From the NCBI GenBank assembly GCA_947650285.1, contig CANTFL010000122.1, positions 291,347-355,346 on the forward strand: 64,000 nucleotides of DNA, written 5' to 3'. This DNA is from Hyaloperonospora brassicae. Its lineage: Eukaryota > Oomycota > Peronosporomycetes > Peronosporales > Peronosporaceae. Below, in pieces: positions 23,375-34,397 of the stretch. The notes under the pieces were generated by a model. The model was given only the letters and a program-made list of their open reading frames with translations. It was not told the origin of the DNA and did no database searches. Both the position numbers and the translations under genes were made by a program. How positions within the stretch are numbered: position 1 is the stretch's first letter; each line of letters starts with the position of its first letter.

Positions 23375-25004
23375 GTGTCGAAATGTCCAATTCAGGCCAA
23401 CCACGATGTGACGAAGCCGCGTATGCCGAAAACGGCATCGCGCTCGTCAATGTTGCGGACACCTATCAGCAGCATCGGCAGCAGCGCCATGCAGCCCCAC
23501 GCCATCGACGTGACCAGCCCAGAGACGATCTACCAACGCATCAATAAGAGCGCGAAGGAATCGACTGAGCTGAGCAGCGCCAGCTCGCCAGGCACCAGCT
23601 CGCTCAAGCGCTTTGCGTGCCAGTTCGACCCCGGCTCGAAGAATGGGCGCGTGCTGGTGCTGCTCTTTGACCGCGACGGGGACTCGGAGTTTAAGGAAAT
23701 GAGCAGGCTGGACGTGCTGAGGATGACACGGCAAGCAGCCGTGGAAAAAGAAGAACCGGATAGTGCTGGTGAGGCTTTTAGCGTCACGACTGCCTCGATC
23801 CGGCGGCTAGGAAGTATGGGCGCTAAGGGTCGACGCAGCAGCCAAAACGGGATGTACGGAGATTCCGGAGGAGCAGAGCTCAATTACGCTACCGTCTGTG
23901 ATGTACAGGTGCGTGGATGGGTGCATCATTCGAGGAGCAGACGTGACGATAGAAGGAGGCATGTAGTGATGCGTTTTGTTTGCTGTATGTGCAGCGAGTT
24001 CATGCGCGCGATATTCGACGAATGGAGAATGCATTTTCCGTGTCGAACGAGCCGTCGATCATTATTCGAAAGCAAGCGATTCTCATCAGTGCTGGTACGA
24101 CAAATGATTGCGCAAGAGTCGACGTTGATGGTAGTGCTGATCGTGGGCTGTGACGTTTAGACCCGTTGCGAGCGATTGTGATGCGAGATGTATGTCTTGT
24201 TTACGTGCCTGATGGTGCAGATAGCTTGCTATCCATTTTGAAGGAGAAATTTGGTCAAGCTGCCCGAGAGAATGCGGAGGATCCGTACGAATTCAGGTTT
24301 GTGCAAACTGGAAACAAAGGTAGTTGACGAGTATCGATGCTTACTGGTGGGTGAATCGTAGGGCACTGGAAGCGCTACTTGCAACACTTGCACGGTACTT
24401 TCAAGCAGACTACGAGAAGCTTTCTCCTGTTGTGGTCTCGGCACTGGACCGACTCGTGCAAGGAAATCTCCAGTCACGCGAACTGGAGACGCTGCGCGAG
24501 TTCAAAAACACTATGAACGAATTTGAGTCACAAGTGGATGGTGTGCGTCGCGTGCTCATGGAGTTGCTCGACAACGAAGAGGACCTGCGCTTGTTGTACT
24601 TGACGAAGCTATACGAGGACCCCTCTCTTCTCACGGACTTGTACAGTTTTGACTCGGAGGAAGCTGAAGTTTTGATTGAAAATTATCTTCAGGACATATT
24701 TTCCACGCGCACACAGGCGGATCTGATGCAACACCGCATCACGAACACCGAGAGTTTGGTGATGCTGAAGCTCGACTCGATGCGAAACTACTTGCTTCGA
24801 GCAGACCTTGTGTTTTCGCTTGTGACGATCAGTCTCTCGGCGGGTACGCTGCTTGCAGGAGTCTTTGGCATGAATCTTTCATCAGGGGTCGAGGAAGCTT
24901 GGGGATGGTTTTGGGGAGTCGCTATATCTTGCGTAGTAGCTTTTGGGGTCATCACTATCACGGGCATGTTATACTTTAGGCAAAAAGGGGTACTGCAGCT
25001 TTGA
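23375..25004 (+). CDS. MRS2: MRS2/CorA-family Mg2+ channel, four exons
   Basis: Pentameric Mg2+ channel family; MRS2 members act in the mitochondrial inner membrane, though some relatives act elsewhere. Exons are 23375-23908, 23995-24094, 24161-24296 and 24362-25004; introns of 86, 66 and 65 bp have GT..AG ends and keep frame. The product is 470 residues. Visible parts: an N-terminal region with DIRRMENAF and PSIIIRKQAILIS (the MRS2 arm), RAIVMRDVCLVY, a long helical domain with FQADYEKLSPV, then TM1 (about 403-425), the diagnostic GMN at 426-428, and TM2 (about 439-460). The start is uncertain: Met codons at residues 17, 26 and 39 are alternatives. The Ser/Arg-rich first 40 residues could be a targeting signal (inference). 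Confidence 0.92.
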
Positions 25005-25135
25005 GATACTGCGGTTTTTACCACAATACATTTCTGTTGCTTCAATTTGAATGAATTCTAGAGTTTCATCAGTGCAGTCGTGAGGTTGTTCAAGTGCTCA
25101 AATCACTCTACCGACTCGGTTTGGGTTGAAGTCGT

Positions 25136-26882
25136 CTACGTCTTGTCGAACCTAGCAGCACCAAGACTAAACTGATCCTGGCTGCCCTTCGACAAAATCT
25201 CGCCAAGTTTCGTGCCAATAAGATGGTGGTTTGTAATCTTGATATCCCGTTGCTTTCGGGGGCGATTCTTTTTCTTGTCTTCCTTAAGACGACGCTTCAA
25301 TTGACGGCGGCTAGCATCCACCTTTGACTGCGTTGTCAAACCAGCTTGAACCAGTTTCTTTTCAAATTCGGCACGATCCGATGGCCATGCTCGCAGAGTA
25401 TCGCGCCACAACTGGCGGATGTCATTCGTGGCGCCTATTGAACATGCGCGACACGATTTAAATACCTCAAGTGCGTAAGAGATTTGTGATGCATTCCGTA
25501 CCATGCTTCACCATTTGAAATTTTGGACCACGTTTAGGCAAAAGGTCCCAGCGATCGCTGCTGGCCACATTCCGCCTTTTTGCATCGGGGAACGGGACGT
25601 CCAAAGGAAGGTGGTCCTTGTCGAACTTGAACATGTACCTGCACAACCATAGGAGCAAAAATTGAGGTCAGTTATCCGCGCTTGGCATGCGAAATAGGTC
25701 AAGGGTATGCGGCCCCACGACGGACGAACTTTATCTTCTTCGAAACGTTGAGATCCCGGGTAGATGAAACACTTTTTGTGGCCATTCCTGCAAATGGAAC
25801 TGGGCGGGTGGTGCTTGAGCTCTACATTGCCACCAAACAGTTTCTGTAAAAGCAGTCATGCAGTCAACTGAGTACTTGGCACCGTACCCTGACTGCTGCT
25901 GACACGCGAAACCAGTTATCACCAACACGAAACGCATCGCCACGACGAATTTCGTCCGTGGTATCGTGACTAGAGTGGGTCAAATAACTGCCAGCTTCGA
26001 CCGTCACGACTCCAGAAAGATCCACAAGGAAAGTCTGTCCGCGCGAGTAGTACACTTCTGCGCCTTTGTCAGCGTTTTTCACGCAAATGATCTCCCCAGT
26101 GCGCGTCAACTCTTTCAAATCTTCTTCCACACCCACGTAACAATCGATCAAGTCTTCTATAGGCATCCCCTCGGGAATCTGACAAGGCGCGCACAAGAAA
26201 TAGACTCAATCAACAACCGTCCGGACTACAACAACGCAATCCAACACATCCGCCCTACTCGGTCAAGAATCTTAAGCAGCTGCATTCGATCCTTGATGTC
26301 GTATTTGGCCTATAGAATACAAAAACGTGTACACATATTACAACCAGTCAGTGTGTCAGCGAACAGCTTTCATCAGCGTGCCACTCACTCACCTGATAGG
26401 CGTACTGATCTCCTTGCAGACGGACTTTGGGGTTGTTCTTAAGTCGCTGCTCCACTTGGTCATCCATCGAAAGGTCCTAGTGAATGAAGTAGCCAAACCC
26501 CGTCACGTCGTCAGCCCCACAAACAATTCCACGTTTAGCGCCAAGTTGTGCTGTCCACGTACGACGCCCGTGTGCTTAAATATGTCAACCACAGACACGG
26601 CTTTGTGCATAGGAATTTTGCGCAGATACTCCAGGATCTTGTAAACCTTGGCGCCGTCATTCTTAGGTACAGACGACGCGTCCACTGCCAGAGAAAGAGC
26701 GCGACGCACAATTACAACCCCAGATCTGTCAGCAGCCATTCTCGCATTCCCATACGTGCAGAACAAGTACAGACATCCAGCTGACCTTGAGATACCACCG
26801 TCTCCTTCACTGACTTGGTCGGGGCCACTGCGGGTGCGGCGTCGGCCACTTGCTGGGACCCGTACGCCAAGTTTCGCCACAT
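25136..26882 (-). CDS. GTF2E2: TFIIE beta subunit, eight exons
   Basis: Subunit of general factor TFIIE, which helps load TFIIH and open promoters for RNA polymerase II. Exons: 26882-26786, 26684-26563, 26476-26393, 26309-26259, 26178-25888, 25843-25722, 25638-25502, 25434-25136. All introns (44-101 bp) start GT, end AG and keep frame, giving 400 residues. First winged helix near 45-101 (VYKILEYLRK, NNPKVRLQGDQYAY); second near 103-165 (AKYDIKDRMQLLKILD, PIEDLIDCYVGVEEDLKEL). The C-terminus has ATNDIRQLWRDT (303-314) and a strongly basic helix (343-365). About 130 residues between the second winged helix and this part have no human counterpart. Least certain are the 44-bp intron 25844-25887, the GTCGTG donor at 25721, and the start. 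Confidence 0.85.
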
Positions 26883-26989
26883 TGTTGTAATTGCTCAGTT
26901 GTTTTCTGGAAGTGGCTGAAGAAACTGAAGTTTTGGGTGGATCGGGCAGGTACGGGAAGACGAAAATTGGATAGAAATAGAAATCGACG
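26883..26989. promoter_or_regulatory. Shared divergent promoter, TFIIE beta / REV7
   Basis: Only 107 bp separate the two divergent start codons, so both core promoters and leaders must lie here or overlap coding sequence. On the minus strand, TTCAGTTTCTTC (26918-26930) about 40 bp before the TFIIE start resembles an oomycete initiator. No comparable element stands out for REV7. Confidence 0.5.
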
Positions 26990-27838
26990 ATGGATCCCAA
27001 TCTCACAAACGCGAGAGAATCTCTGGCGGACCTCGTGCTCGAGTTCCTTGAGGCTGCTGTGCATGAATTTCTGTCCGTTGTTGTCTACGTTCGATTCCTG
27101 CATCATCTGGAGCGTGCACAACGCAAAGCTGACTGTTCGTTATGATGCTTTAGGTTCGCGTGGCATGTTTACCCGAAAGGTACGAACGTCACAATCAAAC
27201 AGTCGAATGTCGTCGTATAGCACTGCTAACCCGTTTTCTTATCGTTTCCTGCCATTGTAGAAGCTTTTGAGCGACGTTTACTGTATAATGTGCCGGTCCA
27301 TATGAACCGGCACCCACTACTGTGCGAGTACATTCATTCCATGTTGAGTGGCTGTCGCACGTGGCTCATCAACGGAGAACTGGAGAAGTTATGTGTCGTT
27401 CTTGTCTCCGAGAGAGGTCAGTCACTAGAGACATTAGCGATTGAGCCAGGATGGGCTACATCGTTTTTTGAATCGGAAGACTTGGATACAGCTCGGCCGC
27501 TACCATTACTTCAGCTCGAAGAGTCGTTTCGTGCGGGGATGGTGTCGCTAGTGGCAACTTCAGCAGCGAGTGTAGCTGACCAGATGGCCTGCAACAAGCC
27601 ACACACGTTCCGAATCTTGGCGCAGACTGTTGAGGACGGTAGCAATTGTGCAACCGTCGTTAACGATGACAACGTCAGCCACTCGTGGGTGCTAGCGGAT
27701 TTGTTTTGGTACAACGATCAGACGGAAGAAAAGGAAATACTTCCAGTTGGAGCGATACAGTCGGAGATTCTACCTGTCCGGCTCACCGTTTACATAGAAA
27801 AGCATTATTCATCTTTGCTGACTGAAGCTAGCGAGTAG
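26990..27838 (+). CDS. MAD2L2: REV7/MAD2L2, HORMA-domain subunit of DNA polymerase zeta
   Basis: REV7 bridges REV3 and REV1 in translesion synthesis and also acts in double-strand-break repair choice. Exons are 26990-27072, a 26-bp exon 27154-27179, and 27261-27838, giving 228 residues (human 211). Introns of 81 bp each have GT..AG ends. With these splices the N-terminal segment lines up with the human protein without gaps: LEFLEAAVHEFLF, VYP, then YNVPVH. A HORMA domain spans nearly the whole protein, with SHSWVLADLFW near the safety-belt region and a C-terminal PVRLTVYIEKHY strand. The first donor, CT|GTCCGT, is non-standard beyond GT, but the alignment supports it. Nuclear role is inferred from the family. 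Confidence 0.9.
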
Positions 27839-28292
27839 GAAGAGACAGGCACTATCGGCACAGCGTGCAGCCAATCTTGTGCATGTTGTTCGTCTCGCCA
27901 ACCGCGTATATCTTTGTCGCGACCATTCACTATGCGCAAGCGTCTGCATTGCTCAGCTTCTCGGCCGGAAACTGAGGCTTGTGTATACTTGGTGTTTAGT
28001 GGCGCCAAGTCATCGACGAGCAAAGGTGGCAAACATGCATGTTCAGCAGCGTGCCATTATTCGTCGCGTCAACAACGGTTGAGTCATGCAAACACTGACT
28101 CTGACGATGGGATTGGGACCGAACGAGCGAATAACCTATCGAATATAAACACTGCTGTCGGGCCAATCTTTGTGCACCGGCATAATCACTTGATTCAGTA
28201 CCGTGGCCATTCCATTCAAGCGTTGGCAAAAATGACAGTCGCCATGTCATCACTCATAATTGAAAAACCCGAAACAAAAAGCACGACTAAAA
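27839..28292. other. Intergenic, REV7 to membrane-protein gene
   Basis: About 450 bp; holds the REV7 3' end and the next promoter. Nothing specific recognised. Confidence 0.4.
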
Positions 28293-29330
28293 ATGACTCG
28301 ACTCGGGCTGTCAGACAGCATGCGCTCCACCGCGTCGACGGGCGACACAGGGCCGCTGCACACATGGAAGCCACGTCTGTTCCCACTCCGATGGCACGCG
28401 GCAGCATCAACAGAAGATGCCAATACACCACTTGGCGACAACATGACAATGAAAAGGCTCACGTCTTTCGCGCCTTTGAACCCGCGGCGATGCCTTCTCG
28501 GCGTCGGTGTGGCCATTATAGTGCTCTTCTCAGACTTTGAGGTGCTCTCCACGTACCTGGGGATCGGAAGAAGCAGCACCTTGCAGGTTGTGGAGCAATT
28601 TGATCAATTGGAAAGGAGCATCTCGCTGCTTGCGCGAGACACCGTACAGCTTACGACGACAGCGAACGGGTTCCTCCAGCATTGCAAGGATGCGCACATG
28701 GAAGCGGTTTCGATGGCGGAAATGCTACAGGATGCAGCCAACATAAGCTTTGCGGAAGAGGCAAAGGTTCAAACAGAAGAGCACGCACGGGTCCTGCGAG
28801 AGGTGCTGCGGTATTACGCGCAGCAGAAACAGAACATCCAGGAGACGAAAAATCGACTGACGGAGATGAAAGCGCGGGTGCCATTTCAAAACATAGTGCG
28901 GCCAGTGCATACGGTATGGTACGAAAAAGAGCAAAAGTCGATTGAAAACAGTGTAGAATCGGACGTTGCGAACACAATCGCCTACCATATAGACGAAACT
29001 CGGCATCCCGATAGCAGCGACTATCTTCGAATACGGTCGACCAACACACTGGTTTCCACGAACGTGCGAGAAGCAAGCGCTAACCGTCGGACAAGCGTGA
29101 AACAGCCGACTTCATATAGACCGGTCTTCTTCTATGTCGCCGTGGCTATTGCTTCTGCCGTATATTTGTGGAACACGATCGTGGATACGGAAAAGAAACG
29201 GGTGGAAGATGCTACGTGGTCGTGGTCTCCTATTCCAACTGTTTTGAGCCAAGTGAAGAAGATGGTGGGCGCGCTTGTGGTGAGTGCGTGTGATGTAGCC
29301 CGGAGGCAGGTCTTGTCTTATCGCTCGTGA
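28293..29330 (+). CDS. Unrecognised protein with two membrane segments and coiled coil
   Basis: 345-residue ORF from ATG 28293 (the frame is open a little further up, but only with a TTG). I do not recognise the family. A first hydrophobic segment is at about 67-90 (CLLGVGVAIIVLFSDFEVL), followed by about 120 residues of helical, Gln/Glu-rich coiled coil (LLARDTVQLTTTAN, REVLRYYAQQKQNIQETKN), then a polar linker and a second hydrophobic segment at about 278-297 (VFFYVAVAIASAVYLW). The tail is basic near its end. This layout suggests a protein anchored at both ends with a coiled-coil loop on one side of a membrane. Codon use looks like that of the neighbouring real genes. Confidence 0.65.
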   Translation: MTRLGLSDSMRSTASTGDTGPLHTWKPRLFPLRWHAAASTEDANTPLGDNMTMKRLTSFAPLNPRRCLLGVGVAIIVLFSDFEVLSTYLGIGRSSTLQVVEQFDQLERSISLLARDTVQLTTTANGFLQHCKDAHMEAVSMAEMLQDAANISFAEEAKVQTEEHARVLREVLRYYAQQKQNIQETKNRLTEMKARVPFQNIVRPVHTVWYEKEQKSIENSVESDVANTIAYHIDETRHPDSSDYLRIRSTNTLVSTNVREASANRRTSVKQPTSYRPVFFYVAVAIASAVYLWNTIVDTEKKRVEDATWSWSPIPTVLSQVKKMVGALVVSACDVARRQVLSYRS

Positions 29331-32300
29331 TTTTTGTGCTGGTCTGGGTGGGTCGTCCTAGGTCATCGAAGACTTGGGAAAGTTTAGCGACGAGTACGCT
29401 CCGCTGGGTTTAATACGGCACGTCGAGGATGTCGAGTGTTGAGTATGGAATCAGCGAAGAAGTGCTGCAAAGCATCGACATGTGGGGTCTTTCGGTTTAG
29501 AAGTGCTGTTCTAGAATTAGTATTTTGCAGCATTTTCGTAGGTCGTGGTACCAATCAAAATGGATGTTCTTCGTAATGTTGGTCTTACATGCAGTCTTTG
29601 TCACAAATATGCGATCGCTTGTCGCAGAAGTGGTCCTTCATCCTAGTAGAAGTACAATAGCAGGGTGCGACAAAAAGCCTATCAGGGTATCAATAATTTT
29701 GAACACGAAGAGATGGCAAAGCTAGAAATGTGATGTTACATATAGCATTCGTAGGACCAGTTTGACCCTGGACCGGAGGTTAGATCGCAATGTGACGTCG
29801 ACTTTTTATAATTTTGTAGTCCAAATCCGTTATCCATGATTTGGATCGATAAAATGTAACCTGGGTTATAATACTAGGGGAAAAATACGCCAAATCATCA
29901 CTCTAGAAAAACATGCAATAAAAATACATGAAAAAAATACACCACAAAATGAAAAAAAACGAACAAAGCGCCAAAATGGATAAATATAAATCATCTGATA
30001 TATATTTACTATACGACCATATATATACTGGCTGAAGTTATGCATAAACATATACGCATATTTGAACCACTCTAATTTTTTAAATCTTCAAGACCCTTCG
30101 TTTTGAGTCACCACTCGAAACGCATGAAAGATAATCGGCGTTGACGCTTCAAACGTAGTTCTGAAGAGATCATGTCATTCGATATGTCGGCTCCATTGCT
30201 TATAATCCTTTCATGTAATCTATATATTATGGTGATGTCCTTGCATGTGTAAATGCCTAGCTCGTGGTAACGGGATGAAGGAAAAGATGCGACAGCGCCT
30301 CTTTAAATGGCGCGTACACAGCTCTATGTTGGATATTAAAGATACAACACAAGTCAGATTCTGATGACGTTTAGACACGCAATAACAGCGCATAATTCCG
30401 ATCCAGAAGTAAGACTATACCTGCTGATGCTATTGTAGATACCCGTGTAAATATTGGCTGCTCTATTAAGTACCGAAACTACCATTATGGGAGGCATGAC
30501 CCTAATGGCACTTTATATGGGATATAACAGGCCTTAATGGTCTTCAAAGCTTCTCTATATACCTTAACTTGATACCGATACGCTTTTGAAATCGACGACA
30601 TCTTATGGAGTCTTATTTTTGCTGTTACCTACATTTAAACTCGTATGTTGCGGGAGAGAATAATCACAAAATTGCTTGTGCGACCCCTAATCTTCATGGC
30701 GCCAGGACGGCCGACGATTCGGGGGCTAATCTCTCCGTGTATAAAGTAACATTAAGTTTCAGGACATATCGGTAAAGAATGTTGCATTCTTCTCGGAGAC
30801 TCAAGTCAATGTCAATCTAGATCGTTCAATGTATGGAACAGGGGGATGGACGAGCAGATATATTCACTCCGTCGCGTTGGAAGTCAGTGATAAACCAGAT
30901 ATGAGGAACCCGAACCCAAACTCGGTATATTCCAACAATCACATATTGATGCCTGATCCCCTTAACTTTGAGTCACTTAAGCCGTATCTCGATCTTGTAT
31001 CAGATCTATCCAAAGTACACGTCGTATAAAAATAATAAACTAATGTCGTGAGTTATCTGAATGTGCCTGGTCAAACAATGCAGGGGCGTAACTTTCGATA
31101 CGACGCAAGGCGGTGCTTTTGAAACTTTGATAGGACTGCCTATATTTGCCTGGAAGGAACTCGACACGTGTCTTCGAAAGTTATCGAAACTGCAAAGTGA
31201 TTAACCGACTGGACATAAAATTACCACTTTACTTTTCCATCTCATAATCTGTTGCAACATTTTTCCTTCTACTTCGATCGTCCCCTTACGCTATATCGTC
31301 CACTTCATGAATTCATCCATATGGATCACGACCGCAGATCACGGGCCTTGTTCGCGGATCTCGTAATGTGGTACAGACCCAACGATATAACGAACTTGGG
31401 CCCGTTAGAAAAGATCATGAGTCTCCATGACCATGGTCTTTCTTACGAATTTCCAATTTCCAAAATATACCAGTTAATCGCGATCACTTCAACGATCGCG
31501 ATTGTGACCCATTTAACATGCATCTAATTTCATTCCTTTACGATTCCTTATCCTTTGCTGTTCTCATTCCTCAATAAATACAACGTTTCTAATTAAATCG
31601 AAAAACAATTCGCATATAAGACTGTGATTGTAGGCAACACATCGTTGGTAACGGATCGCGATCTCGTCCTAATGTCGCAAATTCTATTATTTTGATCCGT
31701 AGATATCACATCATCTCAAAAGGAGTCATCCGGTTGAATCAATCAAATGTCGCATAAATTCAAACGGTAAAAAACGAGTACGACAGTAAACATCATTCAT
31801 ATACCAACTCAATCTTAGCCTGTTGCGCCTGCGATTAAGGTTCATTCGAGGTTCTACTGGATTTACAAGCCAACCGAAGAAAACAGCAAAAGTGTAATTC
31901 AGACAGTGAGTGGATATCGTAAATACCAATAAGTAAGTACCAACAAGCGTCTAGAGCAAAATTTGAAAACCGCAAATATCTTATTCTACAAACATGACAC
32001 AAAGTGATTACTCGCGACGTCAATTGCATCATTGCACTTAACATTGGCATAATTTGGTAATGCGTTCTAATGTAAAAAATATACGTTATTGTGATAAATT
32101 CACATTATTTGGTCGATATAACTAAAAACAAAATCATCGAATTGAGATAATGTTTGCTATGAAAAATACGAATTGGGTGACATCACCACTATTTCTCAAC
32201 ACCTGCACCACCGATATAGACAAGTTTTTGTTTTGATTACATCTCGCTTTCAATGTTGTGTTATACCGTCTCCCATAAAAAAAAATACGGCAGTCCAAAG

Positions 32301-32661
32301 AATCTGTGAAAAGAAACAAGTACAAGTTTTACTTACCAGGTCGTCTTGTAAGTAAATAAATTAGTCATTAAACTTATCGTGTACACCTCCTATTTCTTAT
32401 TTATTTTATAACAATATGGCGCATTTATTTCAGGATGTGGCGCCTTCTTTATTTTTATAATTACACAAAACTTTAAATGTAGATTATCTGGCACGGACAG
32501 TAAATAGACAACATGTATAATCTTCTATTCCTCGTCAGCGATAAAATATTATTTTTGAATTCAATGCTATTAGCGACTTTTTTTTGACAGTCATGATAAT
32601 GATGAGCCATTTCGATTTACATTCTATATTGTATAAAAAGTACTCAAAAATAATAAATCAA
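29331..32661. other. AT-rich gene-poor region
   Basis: About 3.3 kb, mostly AT-rich with short unrecognised ORFs (for example 30829-31029 and 31252-31527). I see no motif that supports a gene. Confidence 0.5.
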
Positions 32662-32729
32662 GGGAATTGCTAAATTCACACTCCTTTTTCTTAAATTCAC
32701 ACCCTTCCTTCAAAATCTTATATATACAA

Positions 32730-32922
32730 GGTACGCAATCGCCGCTGGAAAAAGACGAGTACTTTCTCTGCCACTTGGCTACGCGCGATATCTTGCGCGC
32801 TGCTGTAGCTGCTGGCACCGACATAGGCAAAAAGGTCAAAGCCGGGATTGAGTCGGGCGCACATGTGACCGACGAGATTGTCGTCGGTATCAGTAAGGAC
32901 TCCATCAAGCGCAATTTTGCTT
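32730..32922 (+). pseudogene. Adenylate kinase fragment captured in the Pack-MULE
   Basis: An open stretch reading GTQSPLEKDEYFLCHLATRD, then ILRAAVAAGTDIGKKVKAG, then HVTDEIVVGISKDSIKR. It matches the AMP-binding and core region of eukaryotic adenylate kinase (ATP + AMP to 2 ADP). It begins just after the P-loop, which is missing, and breaks off before the LID domain. The Gly of the usual HLATGD is Arg here. It cannot be an active kinase. Confidence 0.85.
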
Positions 32923-32925
32923 CCT

Positions 32926-33279
32926 ATGAGTCAAATGACCAGACGGATGTAGTGACAGCTCGTGATTTTGGCATCCATTCATTACGTTTAACTTCCAATT
33001 ACCCATTTTTTGGAGAAAATTTCCACTTAAAAGGAACGGGCAATCAATTACGCGTGAGCTGGTCTGGCGTTGGCGCTCTTTGCCAACCGTTAATACGTTT
33101 ACGGCACCTCGATCACAAATAAGGTAGAAACGCTTTCCTGCAATCGAACTTTTAATCGTAACAGCATAGCCTTGGCTACGTGCGAACGTCTGCACATTAT
33201 CCATAAGTTGCTCCCGACTGGCAAACTCAACCTCGGGATGAGGAAGCATGTTATTGCGTGGTGCCCTATCAGTAAGCAC
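32926..33279 (-). pseudogene. MULE transposase N-terminal fragment
   Basis: Minus-strand ORF with the FAR1/MULE DNA-binding pattern: EFASREQLMDNVQTFARSQG, YLICDRGAVN, CPFLLSG, and NHELSLHPSGHLTHR. It stops where the adenylate-kinase fragment begins. This ties the element to the MULE superfamily. Confidence 0.75.
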
Positions 33280-33471
33280 TGGAGGAGCTAGAACGCAGGC
33301 GTGTTAAGTATCTAATGTATTTCGTACGTATTACTTGCCAATTAATGGTCTAGACTATTATGTAATACCTTTGTTAGAAATCAAATTTTAAAATGAATAG
33401 GGATTTTATATATAAGATTTTGAAGGAAGGGTGTGAATTTAAGGAAAAGGGGTGTAAATTTAGCAATTCCC

Positions 33472-34169
33472 TAAATCAAAAACTATTTCTCCTTTTGAAC
33501 CACGTAAGAAAAGAAATATTGACCGGAATCAATACATGGCAAATGTTTGGTATTATAATATATACAAGCCGAATTGTAATAGATTTAGATTAAATCGGGT
33601 ACTCAGCAATAAGATTAGCCCTTCAAGTTGCGCTTGGTGTGGCCATAGTTACCGCATTAGGCGCGTGCTGATGTACCTATTTGACAAGGCTTATATTCCA
33701 GCCTCAAACGTAACTTGCCTTTGACTTATTCGGATGACCACGAATTTCTGGCAACGTTTGTGAAGGTTCTTTTTAAAACGCATCGGCTTATCCTTTGCCA
33801 CACATGGATCATCTTTACGAGGTGTGGTAAGCACGATGGTAGCCTTCGTAATGAGATAGAAAAATCGGAGAAAGACGTGATTTGTTGTCGCTTTTTGACT
33901 GATCGTATATGAAATGAGACCATAACTACTTCATGCAGCCAAGTTTTGACGGAGAAGATTCTTACCGATTACTGGTAGGCTCTTTTTTAACTTATCACAA
34001 AAGGTTTTGCGTTAATTTGACATCCCGAACACAAGATCATTGAGGAAGCGCGAAATAGAAAGCTGATCAACATAAAAATGCCTGAGTAGTAGGAAGTAGT
34101 CCTGTATCGAGTATAGTAGCTTTTCATCTCTATTTTTTTACTATAACATATTATAACGACAATCTGTAG
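33472..34169. other. Intergenic, no gene seen
   Basis: About 700 bp; nothing recognised apart from the transposon's right target repeat. Confidence 0.4.
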
Positions 34170-34397
34170 AGAAGTATTATTCGCTTATCACCCATTGCGC
34201 GCGTCTTTCAGTAATATGTGGTTAATTTGGTTGGTGACATAGTTTATGTCGACCAAAAAGTGAAGCGATTCCATTAAAAAATACTTATTTGCTATCAATC
34301 TATCCATTGCCCATAATAATTGATGAAATTTATTAGCTTAAATAATATTCGAAATAAATTATTTTTAAATGACATGTATTCGGCCCACTTCGTTACA
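34170..34397 (-). repeat. Degenerate LTR of the A/B family
   Basis: Contains CACCCATTGCGCGCGTCTT from the LTR core and ends in a worn form of the terminal palindrome, TGTATTCGGCCCACTTCGTTACA (12- and 11-base parts). Only the distal half is recognisable. Confidence 0.55.

Larger units (their letters stand above)
32662..33471. mobile_element. Pack-MULE-like element carrying an adenylate-kinase fragment
   Basis: An 810-bp element with about 70-bp terminal inverted repeats: GGGAATTGCTAAATT(C/T)ACAC, then CACCCTTCCTTCAAAATCTT, then ATATATA on both sides. It is flanked by the direct repeat TAAATCAA (32654-32661 and 33472-33479; a 9-bp comparison has one mismatch). Inside are an adenylate-kinase segment on the plus strand and a MULE transposase N-terminal segment on the minus strand. 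TIR length and duplication size fit MULEs. Confidence 0.82.
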
